This document shows positions 1 to 7,171 of a stretch of DNA of 29,460 nucleotides, in pieces (within the stretch, counting starts at the first letter, position 1; every line of letters starts with the position of its first letter). The DNA is from Conexibacter sp. Its GTDB lineage: Bacteria > Actinomycetota > Thermoleophilia > Solirubrobacterales > Solirubrobacteraceae. Both the position numbers and the translations under genes were made by a program. Where the stretch lies: contig JAOPZD010000304.1 of NCBI GenBank assembly GCA_025964295.1, forward strand, positions 1-29,460. Reading direction: 5' to 3'. The notes beneath the pieces are model-generated. The model had not been told where the DNA came from and searched no databases. It was given only the letters and a program-made list of their open reading frames with translations.

Positions 1-247
1 TCGGCGAGTGCCCGAGCTGCTCGGCGAGCTCAACGATCGACGTCTCGCCTTCGCGGATCAGCAGCGAGGCGAACGAATGCCGCAGGTCATACGGCCGGCG
101 CCGAGAGATCCCCAAGTCATCGAGCGCCTCGTAGAACTGCCGGTTGCGCCAGTTGTTCCAGTCGTCGACCTTGAACCAGTCTCCGTCTGGGCGCGGGAAG
201 AGCCGCAACCCCGGTTGGCCGCAGGCGGCGACGCTAAACGCACGCGC
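1..247 (-). pseudogene. Tyrosine recombinase (integrase) C-terminal remnant
   Basis: Read on the minus strand, a frame open from position 247 down to the window edge encodes the C-terminal catalytic part of a phage-type tyrosine integrase. Visible motifs are YDLRHSFASLLI (the box with catalytic Arg and His) and LGHSP near the edge (second His box). Ahead of them is a typical segment containing LRLFPRPDGDWF. A TGA at 248-250 and the abrupt loss of integrase-like sequence above about position 235 show that the N-terminal part and first catalytic Arg are absent. The nucleophilic Tyr would lie beyond the window. It directly abuts another 5'-truncated gene read in the opposite direction, so both ends look like a deletion or recombination junction. 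Most likely a dead relic of an older element. Confidence 0.72.
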
Positions 248-1172
248 TCAGCGGGTACCGCGCGGGCATCGAAGGGTTCGAAGCTCGCCTACACGCCCGT
301 TGGGGTGCAGCCTTCGACGCGCTGGACGTGCTCTACCTTCGCGCGCAGGCAGAGGGCGATTGGTTCAACGAGAACTACCGGCCGAAGGCGGCCGAGAACA
401 ACGACTGCAACTTTGACGCTCTCGTGAGGCTCCACGCACGTGCGTGTCGGGTGGCCTCGGAGGCGCGTGCGCTCCTGCGAACGGGGCATGCCGATGGCGC
501 GCACGCTCGCTCGCGAACACTCCACGAGATTGCCGTGACGGCGTTCTTCATCCGCACGCAGGGAGGCGAGGTCGGCGAGTGCTACCTGCTACACGCGAAC
601 GCGACCGCTTACAAGGCTGCGAGGCAGTTCCAGCAACATGCCGAACGGCTCGGCGCGGAACCGTTGACGGAAAACGAGATGGACCACATGCGGCAGCGGC
701 GGGACGCATTGGTCGAACGCTTCGGCGCCAGTTATGTGGAGGACTACGGATGGGCCGCCGCAACGCTCGACAAGAGCCGTCCGACGTTCTACGACCTTGA
801 GCGAGCCGCCGACATGGAGCACTGGCGACCGCACTTCAAGTGGGCGTCAGAAGGCGTGCACGCAGGTCTCGCGGCATCACGCACACGCTCGGGCTGATGG
901 CCCCGGTTGACCTGCTGCTCACGGGGCCGAGTAATGCGGGGCTCGCCGACCCCGGCATGTGGACGGCCATCTCGCTGGCGCAGGCCACCACTGCCTTGCT
1001 CACATCGCGTGGCGACTTTCGAGCGCTGCGTACTGCGACGGCACTACAGCGACTGCTCGGCGAGGTGGAAGCGGCCTTCATGTCTGCGCACTCCCAGCTT
1101 GAACAGGACGAAGCGCACGAGCGCACAGCGGGGCGCGGCGACGATGAGATGCTGCCGGCGATCAGCGGTTGA
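238..1172 (+). pseudogene. DUF5677-like gene, 5'-truncated and frameshifted
   Basis: The sequence from 238 to about 867 encodes a helical protein resembling the DUF5677 family, with the typical segment ALLRTGHADGAHARSRTLHE. This frame ends at 897. Sequence that continues the same protein (RGITHTLGLM, LLLTGPSNAGLADPG) appears in the next frame from about 868 and stops at 1172. One missing base near 868-870 explains the switch. There is no convincing start codon: the frame is open from a TAA at 235-237, protein-like sequence begins at once, and the first GTG (328) is already internal. So the gene lost its 5' end and carries a frameshift. Its function in the intact family is unknown to me. A sequencing error at 868 could explain the frameshift but not the missing start. 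Confidence 0.62.
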
Positions 1173-1367
1173 GTCGCATCCACCGCGGCTGATCGTCCGG
1201 GCTCGGGGCCATCCTCCACCTCCGTGCGAGAGGCAGTGCTCACCGTAGGTGGCCATGGTCGACGGCCACATCTGACCTCGGCCGACGGCTGGGCAGGCTC
1301 TCGGGGCCATGACCTGAGCACATACAGCACCTAGTCCTACGCCCGGCAGACGGTCTCGCTCGGCGGT

Positions 1368-1826
1368 GTGCGGGCACTCGCTCCGGCGCTGCTGGCGTCG
1401 GGGCTCGGCCTGGCGCTCATCATCGGTGCTGCGTTTGGCGCGTCCGTGCTCGCCACGACGGCCACCGGCACGACCTCGGGTGCGTGGCTCATCATCCTGC
1501 TGAGCGTCGTCCTATCGCAGGTCATCAGCGCGGTCCAAGGCCGCAAGTTGCCGCGGCGCGCGGTGATCGCCGCCAGCTGTCGCGTCGAGAGCACGCCGCC
1601 GGGCGTGCAGATCACAGAGGTGGAGGTCAAGTCGCGGGAGGCGTCGGCGCTTGCGGCGCTGCTGTTGGCCCACGGCTTCCTGTACGTGGAGACGACCTAC
1701 TACCGGGGCGAGGACGTGGCAACGCTGCGCGCCTACTTCGACCGCGCGCGGGGACACGGCCACGCACAAGCCGCGCAGGCGCTCGGAACGTCCTGGCACC
1801 AACTCGGAAACATCTACGAGTTGTAG
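1368..1826 (+). CDS. Small hypothetical membrane-anchored protein
   Basis: A 152-residue protein starting at GTG 1368. Residues about 2-55 hold two hydrophobic stretches (ALAPALLASGLGLALIIGAA and WLIILLSVVLSQVISAV) that look like a membrane hairpin. A soluble region of about 95 residues follows. I recognise no family. The frame is open upstream only as far as a TAG at 1332-1334, so a slightly longer protein with a non-standard start is possible, and it may itself be 5'-truncated like its neighbours. No ribosome-binding site is obvious. It stands alone in an area of gene debris. Confidence 0.45.
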   Translation: MRALAPALLASGLGLALIIGAAFGASVLATTATGTTSGAWLIILLSVVLSQVISAVQGRKLPRRAVIAASCRVESTPPGVQITEVEVKSREASALAALLLAHGFLYVETTYYRGEDVATLRAYFDRARGHGHAQAAQALGTSWHQLGNIYEL

Positions 1827-2019
1827 ACCGACACGGACGGCTCCGCTCATGTCGTGCGGGTTAGCGCGTCCTCCTTCACCGACCGGTACTGAAGGCACAC
1901 TGCGCAGCATGCGCTCTGCCGTCGTCCTATCATCACCACGTTCGTGACCTTCTCACCGGTGTTCGTTGTCGACCGCCCAGCCGGGTCCAGCCGGCCCCGT
2001 CGCCCGTGCCGCTGCGACC

Positions 2020-2349
2020 TGCGCGGACTACCCCAACCAGCGTGGCCAGGACGCGCGCGTCGATCTTGTCGGTCTTGCAGGCCAGCGGCGCCAGGCCCTT
2101 GACCTTGGTCGCGTCGGCGATCAACACGTCCCAGCCCTGCTCCTCGAGGCGGTCGTGGACGAACCGCGCGCCGTTCATCGACTCGATCACCCCACGCACC
2201 GGCGAGCCCCACATCGCGGTCCGTGCCGCCACCCCGCGCAGCCCGTCGGCATCGGGCGGCGATGCCCACTCGTCGACGATCTCACCGGCCCCAGAGAGCA
2301 GGCACACGTCGACCTTTCGACGACTCAGATCCAGCCCAGCGTGCAACAT
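2020..2349 (-). pseudogene. IS110-family transposase, N-terminal fragment
   Basis: From ATG 2349 (minus strand) the protein begins with HAGLDLSRRKVDVCLL and continues through VRGVIESMNGARF to TDKIDARVLATL. This is the start of an IS110-type DEDD transposase, whose RuvC-like fold carries its first acidic residue in the GLDLSRR segment and a later one in KTDKIDA. The similarity stops at about 2030 after some 105 residues, where a full transposase would run to about 350-400. The C-terminal serine-bearing domain is absent, so the fragment cannot transpose by itself. Confidence 0.8.
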
Positions 2350-2355
2350 GAGTAC

Positions 2356-2411
2356 GGGCCTCCTTGGACTCGCTTCTCGGTGACACGCGGAGCGTCCCAC
2401 CGAGGAGGCCC
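2356..2411. repeat. Long imperfect hairpin upstream of the IS110 fragment
   Basis: Arms of 12 bases at 2356-2367 (GGGCCTCCTTGG) and 2400-2411 (CCGAGGAGGCCC) match at 11 of 12 positions. The hairpin lies just upstream of the transposase start. Intact IS110 elements encode a structured bridge RNA in the non-coding end next to the gene, so this may be a remnant of that region. This link is inference from position only. Confidence 0.4.
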
Positions 2412-2457
2412 TCCTTCATCGCAGTCCGAAGCGAGAGGCCCAAGAACGAGCGGTACG

Positions 2458-2820
2458 TCAGTTCTCGCAGACCGCGGTAAACGCCGTCGGGAGAGCAAAC
2501 GCCGCGGGCAGCCACAGGGCGACGATCAACGCAATGCCGAGCAACGCCATCTTCTTGGCCATCTCTCGACTCGCGGCCCGCAGCGCCAACGCAACGCCGC
2601 ACGCAGCCAAGGCGAGTTCCGTCGCATACGCGACGATGGGCCGATGGCAGTCGGCAATAACGCCCGCTCCGATGTCCTCGTGCCAGAGGTGGAGCGCAAC
2701 GACCAAGGCAGCAACGACCCAGCCGACGGCGACAACGCGAAAGCCACCGCGCGCCCACTCGTCACCTGTGATGTGCGCCTTCGCCACGAAAGAACCATCT
2801 CCGGCGCTGTCGCTTTCCAT
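2458..2820 (-). CDS. Hypothetical integral membrane protein
   Basis: A 120-residue protein starting at ATG 2820. Three hydrophobic segments are visible: about residues 27-45 (VVAVGWVVAALVVALHLW), 63-80 (ATELALAACGVALALRAA) and 89-112 (MALLGIALIVALWLPAAFAL). An acidic N-terminus precedes them. It resembles the many small unassigned actinobacterial membrane proteins and I recognise no family. It follows the 73-residue gene at 2869-3090 by 48 bases on the same strand, so the two may be co-transcribed. Confidence 0.55.
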   Translation of the reverse strand: MESDSAGDGSFVAKAHITGDEWARGGFRVVAVGWVVAALVVALHLWHEDIGAGVIADCHRPIVAYATELALAACGVALALRAASREMAKKMALLGIALIVALWLPAAFALPTAFTAVCEN

Positions 2821-2868
2821 GCAAAGCAGGCCGAGGAAGCTTCTGAGTCTCGTCCAAGGCGGAAGCGG

Positions 2869-3090
2869 TTACTCGTAGCTCTTTGCCGCCGCCAAGGCAT
2901 CGGCGAATGCCGACCAATCCAGGTCCGGGGTCGGTTCGCCCCGGCTCTCGTAGTAGCCGGCGGAGTCTTCCGTCCACGCTGCGAGCGCGTCGAGATAGCG
3001 CTCCAGGGTCGAGTTCTCCCAGTCGCCCGCGCTCGCTTCAAGATCGGCCCGGAGGGCTCGGACCATGGAAACGAATTCGGCTCGCGTCAT
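2869..3090 (-). CDS. Small DUF7660-like protein
   Basis: A 73-residue protein from ATG 3090. The core reads DWENSTLERYLDALAAWTED followed by a GYY motif and a Trp-Ser-Ala-Phe-Ala-Asp segment. This Trp-Glu-Asn-x-Thr-Leu-x-x-(Tyr/Phe)-Leu-(Glu/Asp)-Ala pattern is that of the small DUF7660 family, which has no known function. The frame stays open upstream, but the extension is low quality and crosses the next transcription unit, so I chose the internal ATG where family similarity starts. The gene at 2458-2820 follows 48 bases downstream. Confidence 0.6.
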   Translation of the reverse strand: MTRAEFVSMVRALRADLEASAGDWENSTLERYLDALAAWTEDSAGYYESRGEPTPDLDWSAFADALAAAKSYE

Positions 3091-3198
3091 CGGTGCAGTG
3101 TGACGTCCGGTTCCTTGGACTATCGCCCCCGGCCGCAATGCGCTTTCCATGCAACTGGGCAGCTGCTGGTCCGCGCCAACACGCGAAACTTGTAGGCC

Positions 3199-3552
3199 AT
3201 GTCGCGCCCGACGAAGCTCACCCAGGAGACCGAGGCGCGGCTGGTCGGCGGCGTCCGCGCCGGCCTGACGCTCGCGCTCGCGTGCGAGGTCGCCGGCATC
3301 TCGTCCCGGACGTACCAGCGCTGGATGGCGAGCCGACGGCCCGAGCACCGGCAGCTGCGCGCCGCCGTCGCGGGCGCCCGCGCGGGCTGCGAGGCCGACC
3401 TGGTGGCGCGCACGACGCTGGCGGCCCATAGGGGCTCGTGGCGGGCCGCAGCGTGGCTGCTTGAGCGTCAGGCGCCGGAGCGCTGGGGGCCGCCCGCCCA
3501 GCGCAGCCGGGTCGCCCCCACCGCCGCCCGGTTGCCCTCTAGGTTGCCCTAG
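3199..3552 (+). CDS. HTH protein resembling phage terminase small subunits
   Basis: A 117-residue protein starting at ATG 3199 with SRPTKLTQETEARLVGGVRA. Residues about 15-45 form a homeodomain-like helix-turn-helix (ACEVAGISSRTYQRWM). The middle is a basic, alanine-rich helix, and the segment GSWRAAAWLLERQAPERWGP closes the conserved part. That combination (N-terminal RPTKL, HTH, then WRAAAWLLER..P.RWG) is typical of small DNA-binding proteins from actinophages and integrated elements, often annotated as terminase small subunit-like. No large subunit is nearby, so it is probably a stray phage gene. It sits just left of the attachment site. Confidence 0.6.
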   Translation: MSRPTKLTQETEARLVGGVRAGLTLALACEVAGISSRTYQRWMASRRPEHRQLRAAVAGARAGCEADLVARTTLAAHRGSWRAAAWLLERQAPERWGPPAQRSRVAPTAARLPSRLP

Positions 3553-3591
3553 AGCTACAACAACGTGCCCCGCGGAGGCGCCCGGAACGCG

Positions 3592-3613
3592 AAAACCCCG
3601 CTAGGTGCGGGGC
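3592..3613 (-). terminator. Terminator of the native tRNA-Thr gene
   Basis: The stem CCCCGC / GCGGGG (3596-3601 and 3607-3612, five-base loop) is followed on the minus strand by four T bases (AAAA at 3592-3595). It lies 10 bases beyond the 3' end of the tRNA half at 3623, as expected for the terminator of the tRNA gene before it was split. Confidence 0.75.
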
Positions 3614-3622
3614 TTCCGGGAG

Positions 3623-3667
3623 AGCCGACGCCCGGATTCGAACCGGGGACCCCTTCATTACGAGTGA
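3623..3667 (-). pseudogene. tRNA-Thr(CGU) 3' half, split by island insertion
   Basis: On the minus strand this gives the last 3 bases of the anticodon 5' stem, the loop CTCGTAA (anticodon CGT), the 3' stem TGAAG, variable loop GGGTC, a perfect T-arm (CCCGG, TTCGAAT, CCGGG), acceptor strand CGTCGGC and discriminator T. The D-arm and acceptor 5' strand are missing here, and the bases just inside the island do not restore the anticodon stem. The missing 5' half is at 25253-25295. Joining 3623-3667 to 25268-25295 gives exactly 73 nt with every stem paired. In its present state it cannot yield a working tRNA. Confidence 0.92.
3653..3667. other. attL core (15-bp direct repeat)
   Basis: CTTCATTACGAGTGA is identical to 25253-25267. 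The repeat spans the anticodon loop and most of both strands of the anticodon stem of tRNA-Thr(CGU). Bases flanking it differ on the island side (CAGGG here) and match the tRNA on the chromosome side. Confidence 0.9.
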
Positions 3668-3722
3668 CAGGGCCTGGGGTCCGGTTCCCCTGCTAATCCG
3701 CCGCTTTTCGCCCGTCTGTGCG

Positions 3723-3746
3723 TGGCAATGGCAACAGGATGGCAAG
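3723..3746 (+). repeat. Left arm-type integrase sites (TGGCAA repeats)
   Basis: Three direct copies of TGGCAA at 3723-3728, 3729-3734 and 3740-3745. The last two form ATGGCAAC-AGG-ATGGCAAG. The same ATGGCAAC-NNN-ATGGCAAG pair occurs inside the right end at 25120-25138. The position between the attachment core and the integrase gene fits binding sites for the integrase N-terminal arm-binding domain. Confidence 0.65.
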
Positions 3747-3766
3747 TGCATTCCTGCGCAAACTCA

Positions 3767-5059
3767 TCAGGCGGCGTCCGCCAGGTCCTCGGCGGCGTCC
3801 TCGCCGGGCATGATCTCGGCCACCACGTCGGCGAGCTCGGGCACCGTCGCGTGGTCAGGGTCGCGGCGCGCCTCGGCCAGCAGCTCCTCGACCGAGTACG
3901 AGCGCTTGCGGTGCGCCTGGATGAAGTGCGCGTAGTGCTTCAACAAGGTCTGCGGGCTGTGGCCCGCCCATGAGGCGACGCTGCGGTAGTCGAACTCCAG
4001 GAGCGCGAGCGAGATGCCGCTGTGCCGTCCGAGGTAGGGGCGCGCCTCGGCGAAGTCGGCCCACTCAGGATGCGCGGCGACCACGTCGGCCACCGCCGGG
4101 CGCCAGGTGGTGCGGCGCCAGGTGCGGTAGGAGTTCAGCGTGCGCGGCGGTCCGCCGGCCTTGCCGGGGAAGACGAAGTCCTCGGGGTCGGCGTGCGAGG
4201 TCGCCGCCCGGTTGCGACGGCTCACCGATTGCGACTCGAGCTTGAAGGCCTCGAGGTCGGCCGTCAGCGTGGCGAACATCGGCGCGGGGCGCTTGGTCTT
4301 GGTCTTGGTGGTCCCGAGCTGGCCGGGCTTCATGGCCTGCTCGATCAGGATCTGCTCGCCGTCGAAGTCGATGTGCCTCCACTGCAGCGCGTTGGCCTCC
4401 TGCGGGCGCAGAAACGCCTGGTAGAGCACCGAGGAGTAGGCGGCATCCCGCGCGCGCACCCACGCCGGCGCGCCCTTGCGCAACTCGGCGCTCAGGAGCC
4501 TCTGGCGCACGGCCTCGAAGAAGGCGGGATCGGCGGCGCGAACGAACTGCCGCGTCTCCTGCGAGCCCCAGTCCAGCCGCGAGCACGGGTTGATGGGGAT
4601 GATGCCGTCCTTGTAGGCGCGTCCGAGCGAGCTCGAGAGCACCGCTGTGGCGTAGCGGATGGTCGGCTCGCCCACCCCGTCGTTGCGCAGCGCGTTGTGC
4701 CAGCGCTGCAGGGTCGAGGGCGTGGAGGCCAACTCGTGCAGCTGGACGGCGCCCAGGCGCGGCACGATGTGGTTGACCATCGAGGACTGGTAGTTGCGCC
4801 GGGTGGCCTCGTCGCGGGTGACCATCCAGGTCTTCCACCAGAACACCATCCACTCCGTGAGCGTCTGCTGGGCCCGAGTGCCCATGACCACCGCATCGCG
4901 ACTGTTGGCCGCCTCGATCTGGGCCTTGCGCTTCTTGGCAGCCTCCCGAGTGTTGAAGGTCTCCGAGGGGTGGCGCTTCTTGCCGTCGTCGTCGACCTCG
5001 ATCCACCGCACCCGGTAGCGGGTGCCCTGCTTGGTCTGTTCCTTCTGGATCGAGGCCAT
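3767..5059 (-). CDS. int: Site-specific tyrosine integrase of the island
   Basis: A 430-residue tyrosine recombinase that should catalyse integration into, and with a helper excision from, the tRNA-Thr anticodon loop. Residues about 1-60 form the arm-binding domain (TRYRVRWIEVDDDGKKRHPS). A SAM-like core-binding domain follows (about 65-165), then the catalytic domain: FLRPQEANAL with the first Arg (about 217), YLGRHSG with the second Arg and His (about 344-345, the usual first His of this box replaced by Tyr), AGHSP (about 366) and the nucleophile in LKHYAHF (about Tyr376). I chose ATG 5059 because the longer reading starts at TTG 5068 with little gain. The stop is 100 bases from the attL core, the usual arrangement for an integrase beside its own site. 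The excisionase-like gene is 44 bases upstream. Confidence 0.93.
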   Translation of the reverse strand: MASIQKEQTKQGTRYRVRWIEVDDDGKKRHPSETFNTREAAKKRKAQIEAANSRDAVVMGTRAQQTLTEWMVFWWKTWMVTRDEATRRNYQSSMVNHIVPRLGAVQLHELASTPSTLQRWHNALRNDGVGEPTIRYATAVLSSSLGRAYKDGIIPINPCSRLDWGSQETRQFVRAADPAFFEAVRQRLLSAELRKGAPAWVRARDAAYSSVLYQAFLRPQEANALQWRHIDFDGEQILIEQAMKPGQLGTTKTKTKRPAPMFATLTADLEAFKLESQSVSRRNRAATSHADPEDFVFPGKAGGPPRTLNSYRTWRRTTWRPAVADVVAAHPEWADFAEARPYLGRHSGISLALLEFDYRSVASWAGHSPQTLLKHYAHFIQAHRKRSYSVEELLAEARRDPDHATVPELADVVAEIMPGEDAAEDLADAA

Positions 5060-5103
5060 GGCGGACAAAGTATCACGGCAACCGCCATGATTGTGCCCTG
5101 GCG

Positions 5104-5421
5104 TTACAGGGCGAAGAGCTCGCGCAACGTCTGCGCCTGCTGCGGATCAGCGCCGCGTCGCACGCGGGTGCGCTTGCGCTTGATGGGCACCACGGTGGTG
5201 TCCTCGGTCACGTCGTGCAGGGTGCTGGCCCGCTGCTTGTAGTCCTCGAGCGCCTGCGCCGAAATGCGGTAGGCGGTGCCCACCCTGGTGGCCTCGAGCT
5301 GCTTGCTGAGGATGAGCTTGCGCACGGTCTTGGGCGACACGCGGAGCTTCTGGGCGACCTCGGAGACGAGGTAGTAGTCGGGGTGCCGCTGGGGGTCGAG
5401 TGTGGGTGTGGGGTCCTGCAC
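5104..5421 (-). CDS. Excisionase-like MerR-type DNA-binding protein
   Basis: A 105-residue protein with a winged helix-turn-helix of the excisionase/MerR type at about residues 16-60: YYLVSEVAQKLRVSPKTVRK, then a wing ending in YRISAQALEDY. The C-terminal third is basic and polar. Such proteins bend DNA at attachment sites and favour excision, or act as small regulators. It lies just upstream of the integrase on the same strand. The start is GTG 5421, with no Shine-Dalgarno sequence but a TACCAT box 6 bases upstream, which suggests a leaderless transcript. Excisionase is the most likely role, but the fold does not prove it. Confidence 0.8.
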   Translation of the reverse strand: MQDPTPTLDPQRHPDYYLVSEVAQKLRVSPKTVRKLILSKQLEATRVGTAYRISAQALEDYKQRASTLHDVTEDTTVVPIKRKRTRVRRGADPQQAQTLRELFAL

Positions 5422-5437
5422 TTTCAGATGGTATCCG
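5422..5437 (-). promoter_or_regulatory. Leaderless-type promoter (GGATACCATCTGAAAG box)
   Basis: On the minus strand, TACCAT (5428-5433) fits an actinobacterial -10 element and ends 6 bases before the GTG start at 5421. The wider sequence GATACCAnCTGAaG is shared with the starts at 6256 and 23380. No clear -35 hexamer is seen. Confidence 0.5.
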
Positions 5438-5532
5438 GCGACGAGGACCCTGGTTCGCGGCTCGAACAGGTGTCCATTATTGGTATCGAGCGCTCGGGGC
5501 CGACTGTGTCGTAGCGGCGGATCTGGGGGACA

Positions 5533-5757
5533 TCACGCTGCGCTTGTGGGTGTTGGGGGTTTTGTAGGTTCGCCTGTGACAAGGCGCAGGCGCGGACGGC
5601 CGGCGCGGCGCTCGAGCTCGGCCGCCGATGCGCGTAGGCCAGCGGCGCGCGCCCAGTCGTCCGTCAGCGCAGCGTCACCGCGCAGATCGTCGGCGGTGCG
5701 CAGCTGCAGCCGGCGGAGCTCCTCTTCGGCCTGCTCGGGCGTGTCGATGCGCCTCAC
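5533..5757 (-). CDS. Small hypothetical protein, third gene of a coupled trio
   Basis: A 74-residue protein starting at GTG 5757, whose first bases overlap the TGA stop of the preceding gene (5754-5756) in a GTGA arrangement. This indicates translational coupling and fixes the start. It begins RRIDTPEQAEEELRRLQLRT, an acidic/basic helical segment likely to be a coiled coil, and ends in a Pro/Thr-rich tail. I recognise no family. Its place at the end of a three-gene run with overlapping stops and starts supports it as a real gene. Confidence 0.6.
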   Translation of the reverse strand: MRRIDTPEQAEEELRRLQLRTADDLRGDAALTDDWARAAGLRASAAELERRAGRPRLRLVTGEPTKPPTPTSAA

Positions 5758-6017
5758 GTGATCCCCCAGCGCGGGTCGAAGCCCTCGGCGAGGATCTGCT
5801 GTACGCGCGCGGAGAGCACGTCGAGGCGGTCCTCTCGCTCCATCAGCACCTGGTCGAACTCCACCCATACGAGGCAGTCGCGCAGCGGCACCGTGAGCAT
5901 GTACTCCAGCTCCCTGCCCGAGCTCCAGTCGAACGAGAGCCAGGCCTGCACGACGCCGTCGCTGCCACCTGCATCGACGTACCAGGGCGCCGCGAGGGGC
6001 GTCCACTGCGGCGTCAT
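5754..6017 (-). CDS. Small hypothetical protein, second gene of the trio
   Basis: An 87-residue protein starting at ATG 6017, overlapping the stop codon of the upstream gene as ATGA. It starts with TPQWTPLAAPWYVDAGG and has a beta-rich middle (VVQAWLSFDWSSGRELEYML), then a helical tail ending in a GFDPRWGIT segment. No family is recognised. The coupling to both neighbours shows that the three are expressed as one unit. A much longer reading of the same frame upstream is arginine- and proline-rich shadow sequence and is rejected. Confidence 0.65.
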   Translation of the reverse strand: MTPQWTPLAAPWYVDAGGSDGVVQAWLSFDWSSGRELEYMLTVPLRDCLVWVEFDQVLMEREDRLDVLSARVQQILAEGFDPRWGIT

Positions 6018-6256
6018 CGTCGGCTGGCCTCCACCTGGCGGCGCATCTCGGCGGCGACCGTCTTGCTCCACCGCAGCCCGCACTCCAGCGAGGCCTGCAA
6101 GTGATGGATGTGGTCCTCGACTGTCGGCGCGTTGGCGGCCTGCACGAGGTGGATCCGCGCGCTCAGCAGATCCTCCATCGGGTGCGTGGCACCGGGCTGA
6201 CGGAAGGCCGCGAGGAACTGCTGGAAGGCGAGGGGTCGCCTGCGTGGTGGGGGCAC
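6014..6256 (-). CDS. Small hypothetical protein, first gene of the trio
   Basis: An 80-residue protein starting at GTG 6256. It is mostly helical: a segment containing FQQFLAAFRQPG leads into a central helix, then a basic C-terminus MRRQVEASRR. No family is recognised. There is no Shine-Dalgarno sequence. Instead the start is preceded by TGATACCAACTGAAG, the box also found at 5421 and 23380, with TACCAA ending 6 bases from the start, so this probably marks the promoter and first gene of the three-gene unit 6256-5533. Confidence 0.62.
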   Translation of the reverse strand: MPPPRRRPLAFQQFLAAFRQPGATHPMEDLLSARIHLVQAANAPTVEDHIHHLQASLECGLRWSKTVAAEMRRQVEASRR

Positions 6257-6272
6257 CTTCAGTTGGTATCAG
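6257..6272 (-). promoter_or_regulatory. Leaderless-type promoter (CTGATACCAACTGAAG box)
   Basis: TACCAA (6263-6268, minus strand) sits 6 bases before GTG 6256. The 15 bases before the start differ from the box at 23380 only by a small insertion near the start codon and from that at 5421 at two positions. Confidence 0.5.
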
Positions 6273-6294
6273 GGTCGCGTCGGCGCCTGAACGA

Positions 6295-6322
6295 GAGAGG
6301 GCCCCGTCTCCGGGGCCCTCTC
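6295..6322 (-). terminator. Rho-independent terminator, 12-bp perfect stem
   Basis: GAGAGGGCCCCG (6295-6306) pairs perfectly with CGGGGCCCTCTC (6311-6322) around a four-base loop. It lies downstream of the winged-helix gene ending at 6381 and separates it from the trio transcribed from 6256. The T-run is weak, as usual in GC-rich genomes. Confidence 0.65.
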
Positions 6323-6380
6323 CGTACATGCACCCACCGACCAACCCTGCTGCGACCAACCCTGGAGGTGAAGCTGGTGC

Positions 6381-6947
6381 CTACTTGAGGCGCAGCGGCT
6401 GACCGTCGGCCAGCATGTTCGCCTCCCGGAGCTCGCGAACGAGTCCGGTGGCCCGGTTCGGGCTGATGCCCAGCTCACGAGCCAGCTGCGCCGTGCTGAG
6501 GTCCTTCTTGGCCTTCACAGCGTCCAGCACCTGCTTGTGGCGCTGCTCGCGCGTCAGACGCGCGCCGCTGCTCCTGCGCTGCGACCCGCCTTGCGGCTTG
6601 CCGCCGTACTGAGCAAGCGCCTGCTCGAGCTCGTCCCGCTCGTCCTGCAGCGGTGCGATCTCGCGGTCCAGCTGTGCGATGCGCGCCTCGATCTTCTGGC
6701 GCGCCTCACGCTGGGCCTGTTCGACGAGCTTCTGAGCGTCGTCGATGATGGTCATGTAGTCCTCCTGGTTGTGCGGCGGCCTGCTCCGCGCAACCGTACC
6801 ACCAGAATGCTCTGCTGATGTGGGAGCGCGCGCCCCGCCGGCGGCACCCTGGGGGCTCGAAGCGACGCCACCACTGGGCTGCTTGGAGCTGTGTGCGGGT
6901 GCCGCCGTGGCGGGAGCTGTCGCGCCGTCGTTGGCGTTGTTGCTCAT
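6381..6947 (-). CDS. Coiled-coil winged-helix DNA-binding protein
   Basis: Read from ATG 6947 this is 188 residues. Residues 1-64 are low-complexity Ala/Pro/Ser/Gly. About 65-108 form a strongly charged coiled coil (EARQKIEARIAQLDREIAPL). About 125-188 form a winged helix-turn-helix (STAQLARELGISPNRATGLV, then LREANMLADGQPLRLK). It probably binds DNA as a coiled-coil dimer and may regulate the island or help partition it. The start is uncertain. ATG 6947 has a TGATAC promoter-like box 7 bases upstream and no Shine-Dalgarno. ATG 6755 has a strong AGGAGG and gives a 124-residue protein without the low-complexity region. Both could be used. A perfect hairpin terminator follows. Confidence 0.7.
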   Translation of the reverse strand: MSNNANDGATAPATAAPAHSSKQPSGGVASSPQGAAGGARAPTSAEHSGGTVARSRPPHNQEDYMTIIDDAQKLVEQAQREARQKIEARIAQLDREIAPLQDERDELEQALAQYGGKPQGGSQRRSSGARLTREQRHKQVLDAVKAKKDLSTAQLARELGISPNRATGLVRELREANMLADGQPLRLK

Positions 6948-6965
6948 GCCAGAGGATGTATCAGC
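6948..6965 (-). promoter_or_regulatory. Possible leaderless promoter (GCTGATACATCCTCTGGC)
   Basis: TACATC (6955-6960, minus strand) lies 7 bases before ATG 6947 within a CTGATAC context like the boxes at 6256 and 23380. GACAAA about 17 bases further upstream could be a weak -35 element. Confidence 0.4.
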
Positions 6966-7129
6966 CTGGCAGAGCCGTTTGTCGCTCCAGGCGTGAAATT
7001 GGCTGCCGTTGAGGCACCAAGAGCAACGACAAGTTGTGCGGCATCCGTAGAATGAAAGGACAGGCACCGACCATCGTTGTGCCCCTCACATACCCGAGCG
7101 AAGTGACATTCCCCGGGCAGCACGGACAG

Positions 7130-7162
7130 CACGAGGCCCGAGCCACCAGCTCGGGCCTCGTG
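7130..7162 (-). terminator. Terminator hairpin, 13-bp perfect stem
   Basis: CACGAGGCCCGAG (7130-7142) and CTCGGGCCTCGTG (7150-7162) pair perfectly across a seven-base loop. It starts 10 bases after the stop of the two-winged-helix gene at 7172 and is well placed to end its transcript. The stretch 6966-7129 otherwise shows no gene that I can support. Confidence 0.65.
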
Positions 7163-7171
7163 TCGTGCTGC

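Noticed and set aside
1173..1331. Short stretch with minus-strand open frames between the DUF5677-like gene and the membrane protein
   Set aside because: No start, ribosome-binding site or recognisable domain. Treated as decayed non-coding sequence.
1966..3195. Long plus-strand open frame (409 codons) over the IS110 fragment and small genes
   Set aside because: It is the shadow of real minus-strand genes. Its protein is rich in Arg, Gly and Gln with no domain, and it spans several unrelated genes.
3668..3721. Stretch with GGGGTCCGGTTCCCC that might restore the broken tRNA at the left end
   Set aside because: It does not pair with the anticodon arm and has no TTCGAAT loop. The left junction does not restore a tRNA.
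4022..5242. Plus-strand open frame of 406 codons opposite the integrase
   Set aside because: Antisense to a clear integrase with all motifs. The composition is a typical GC-rich shadow.
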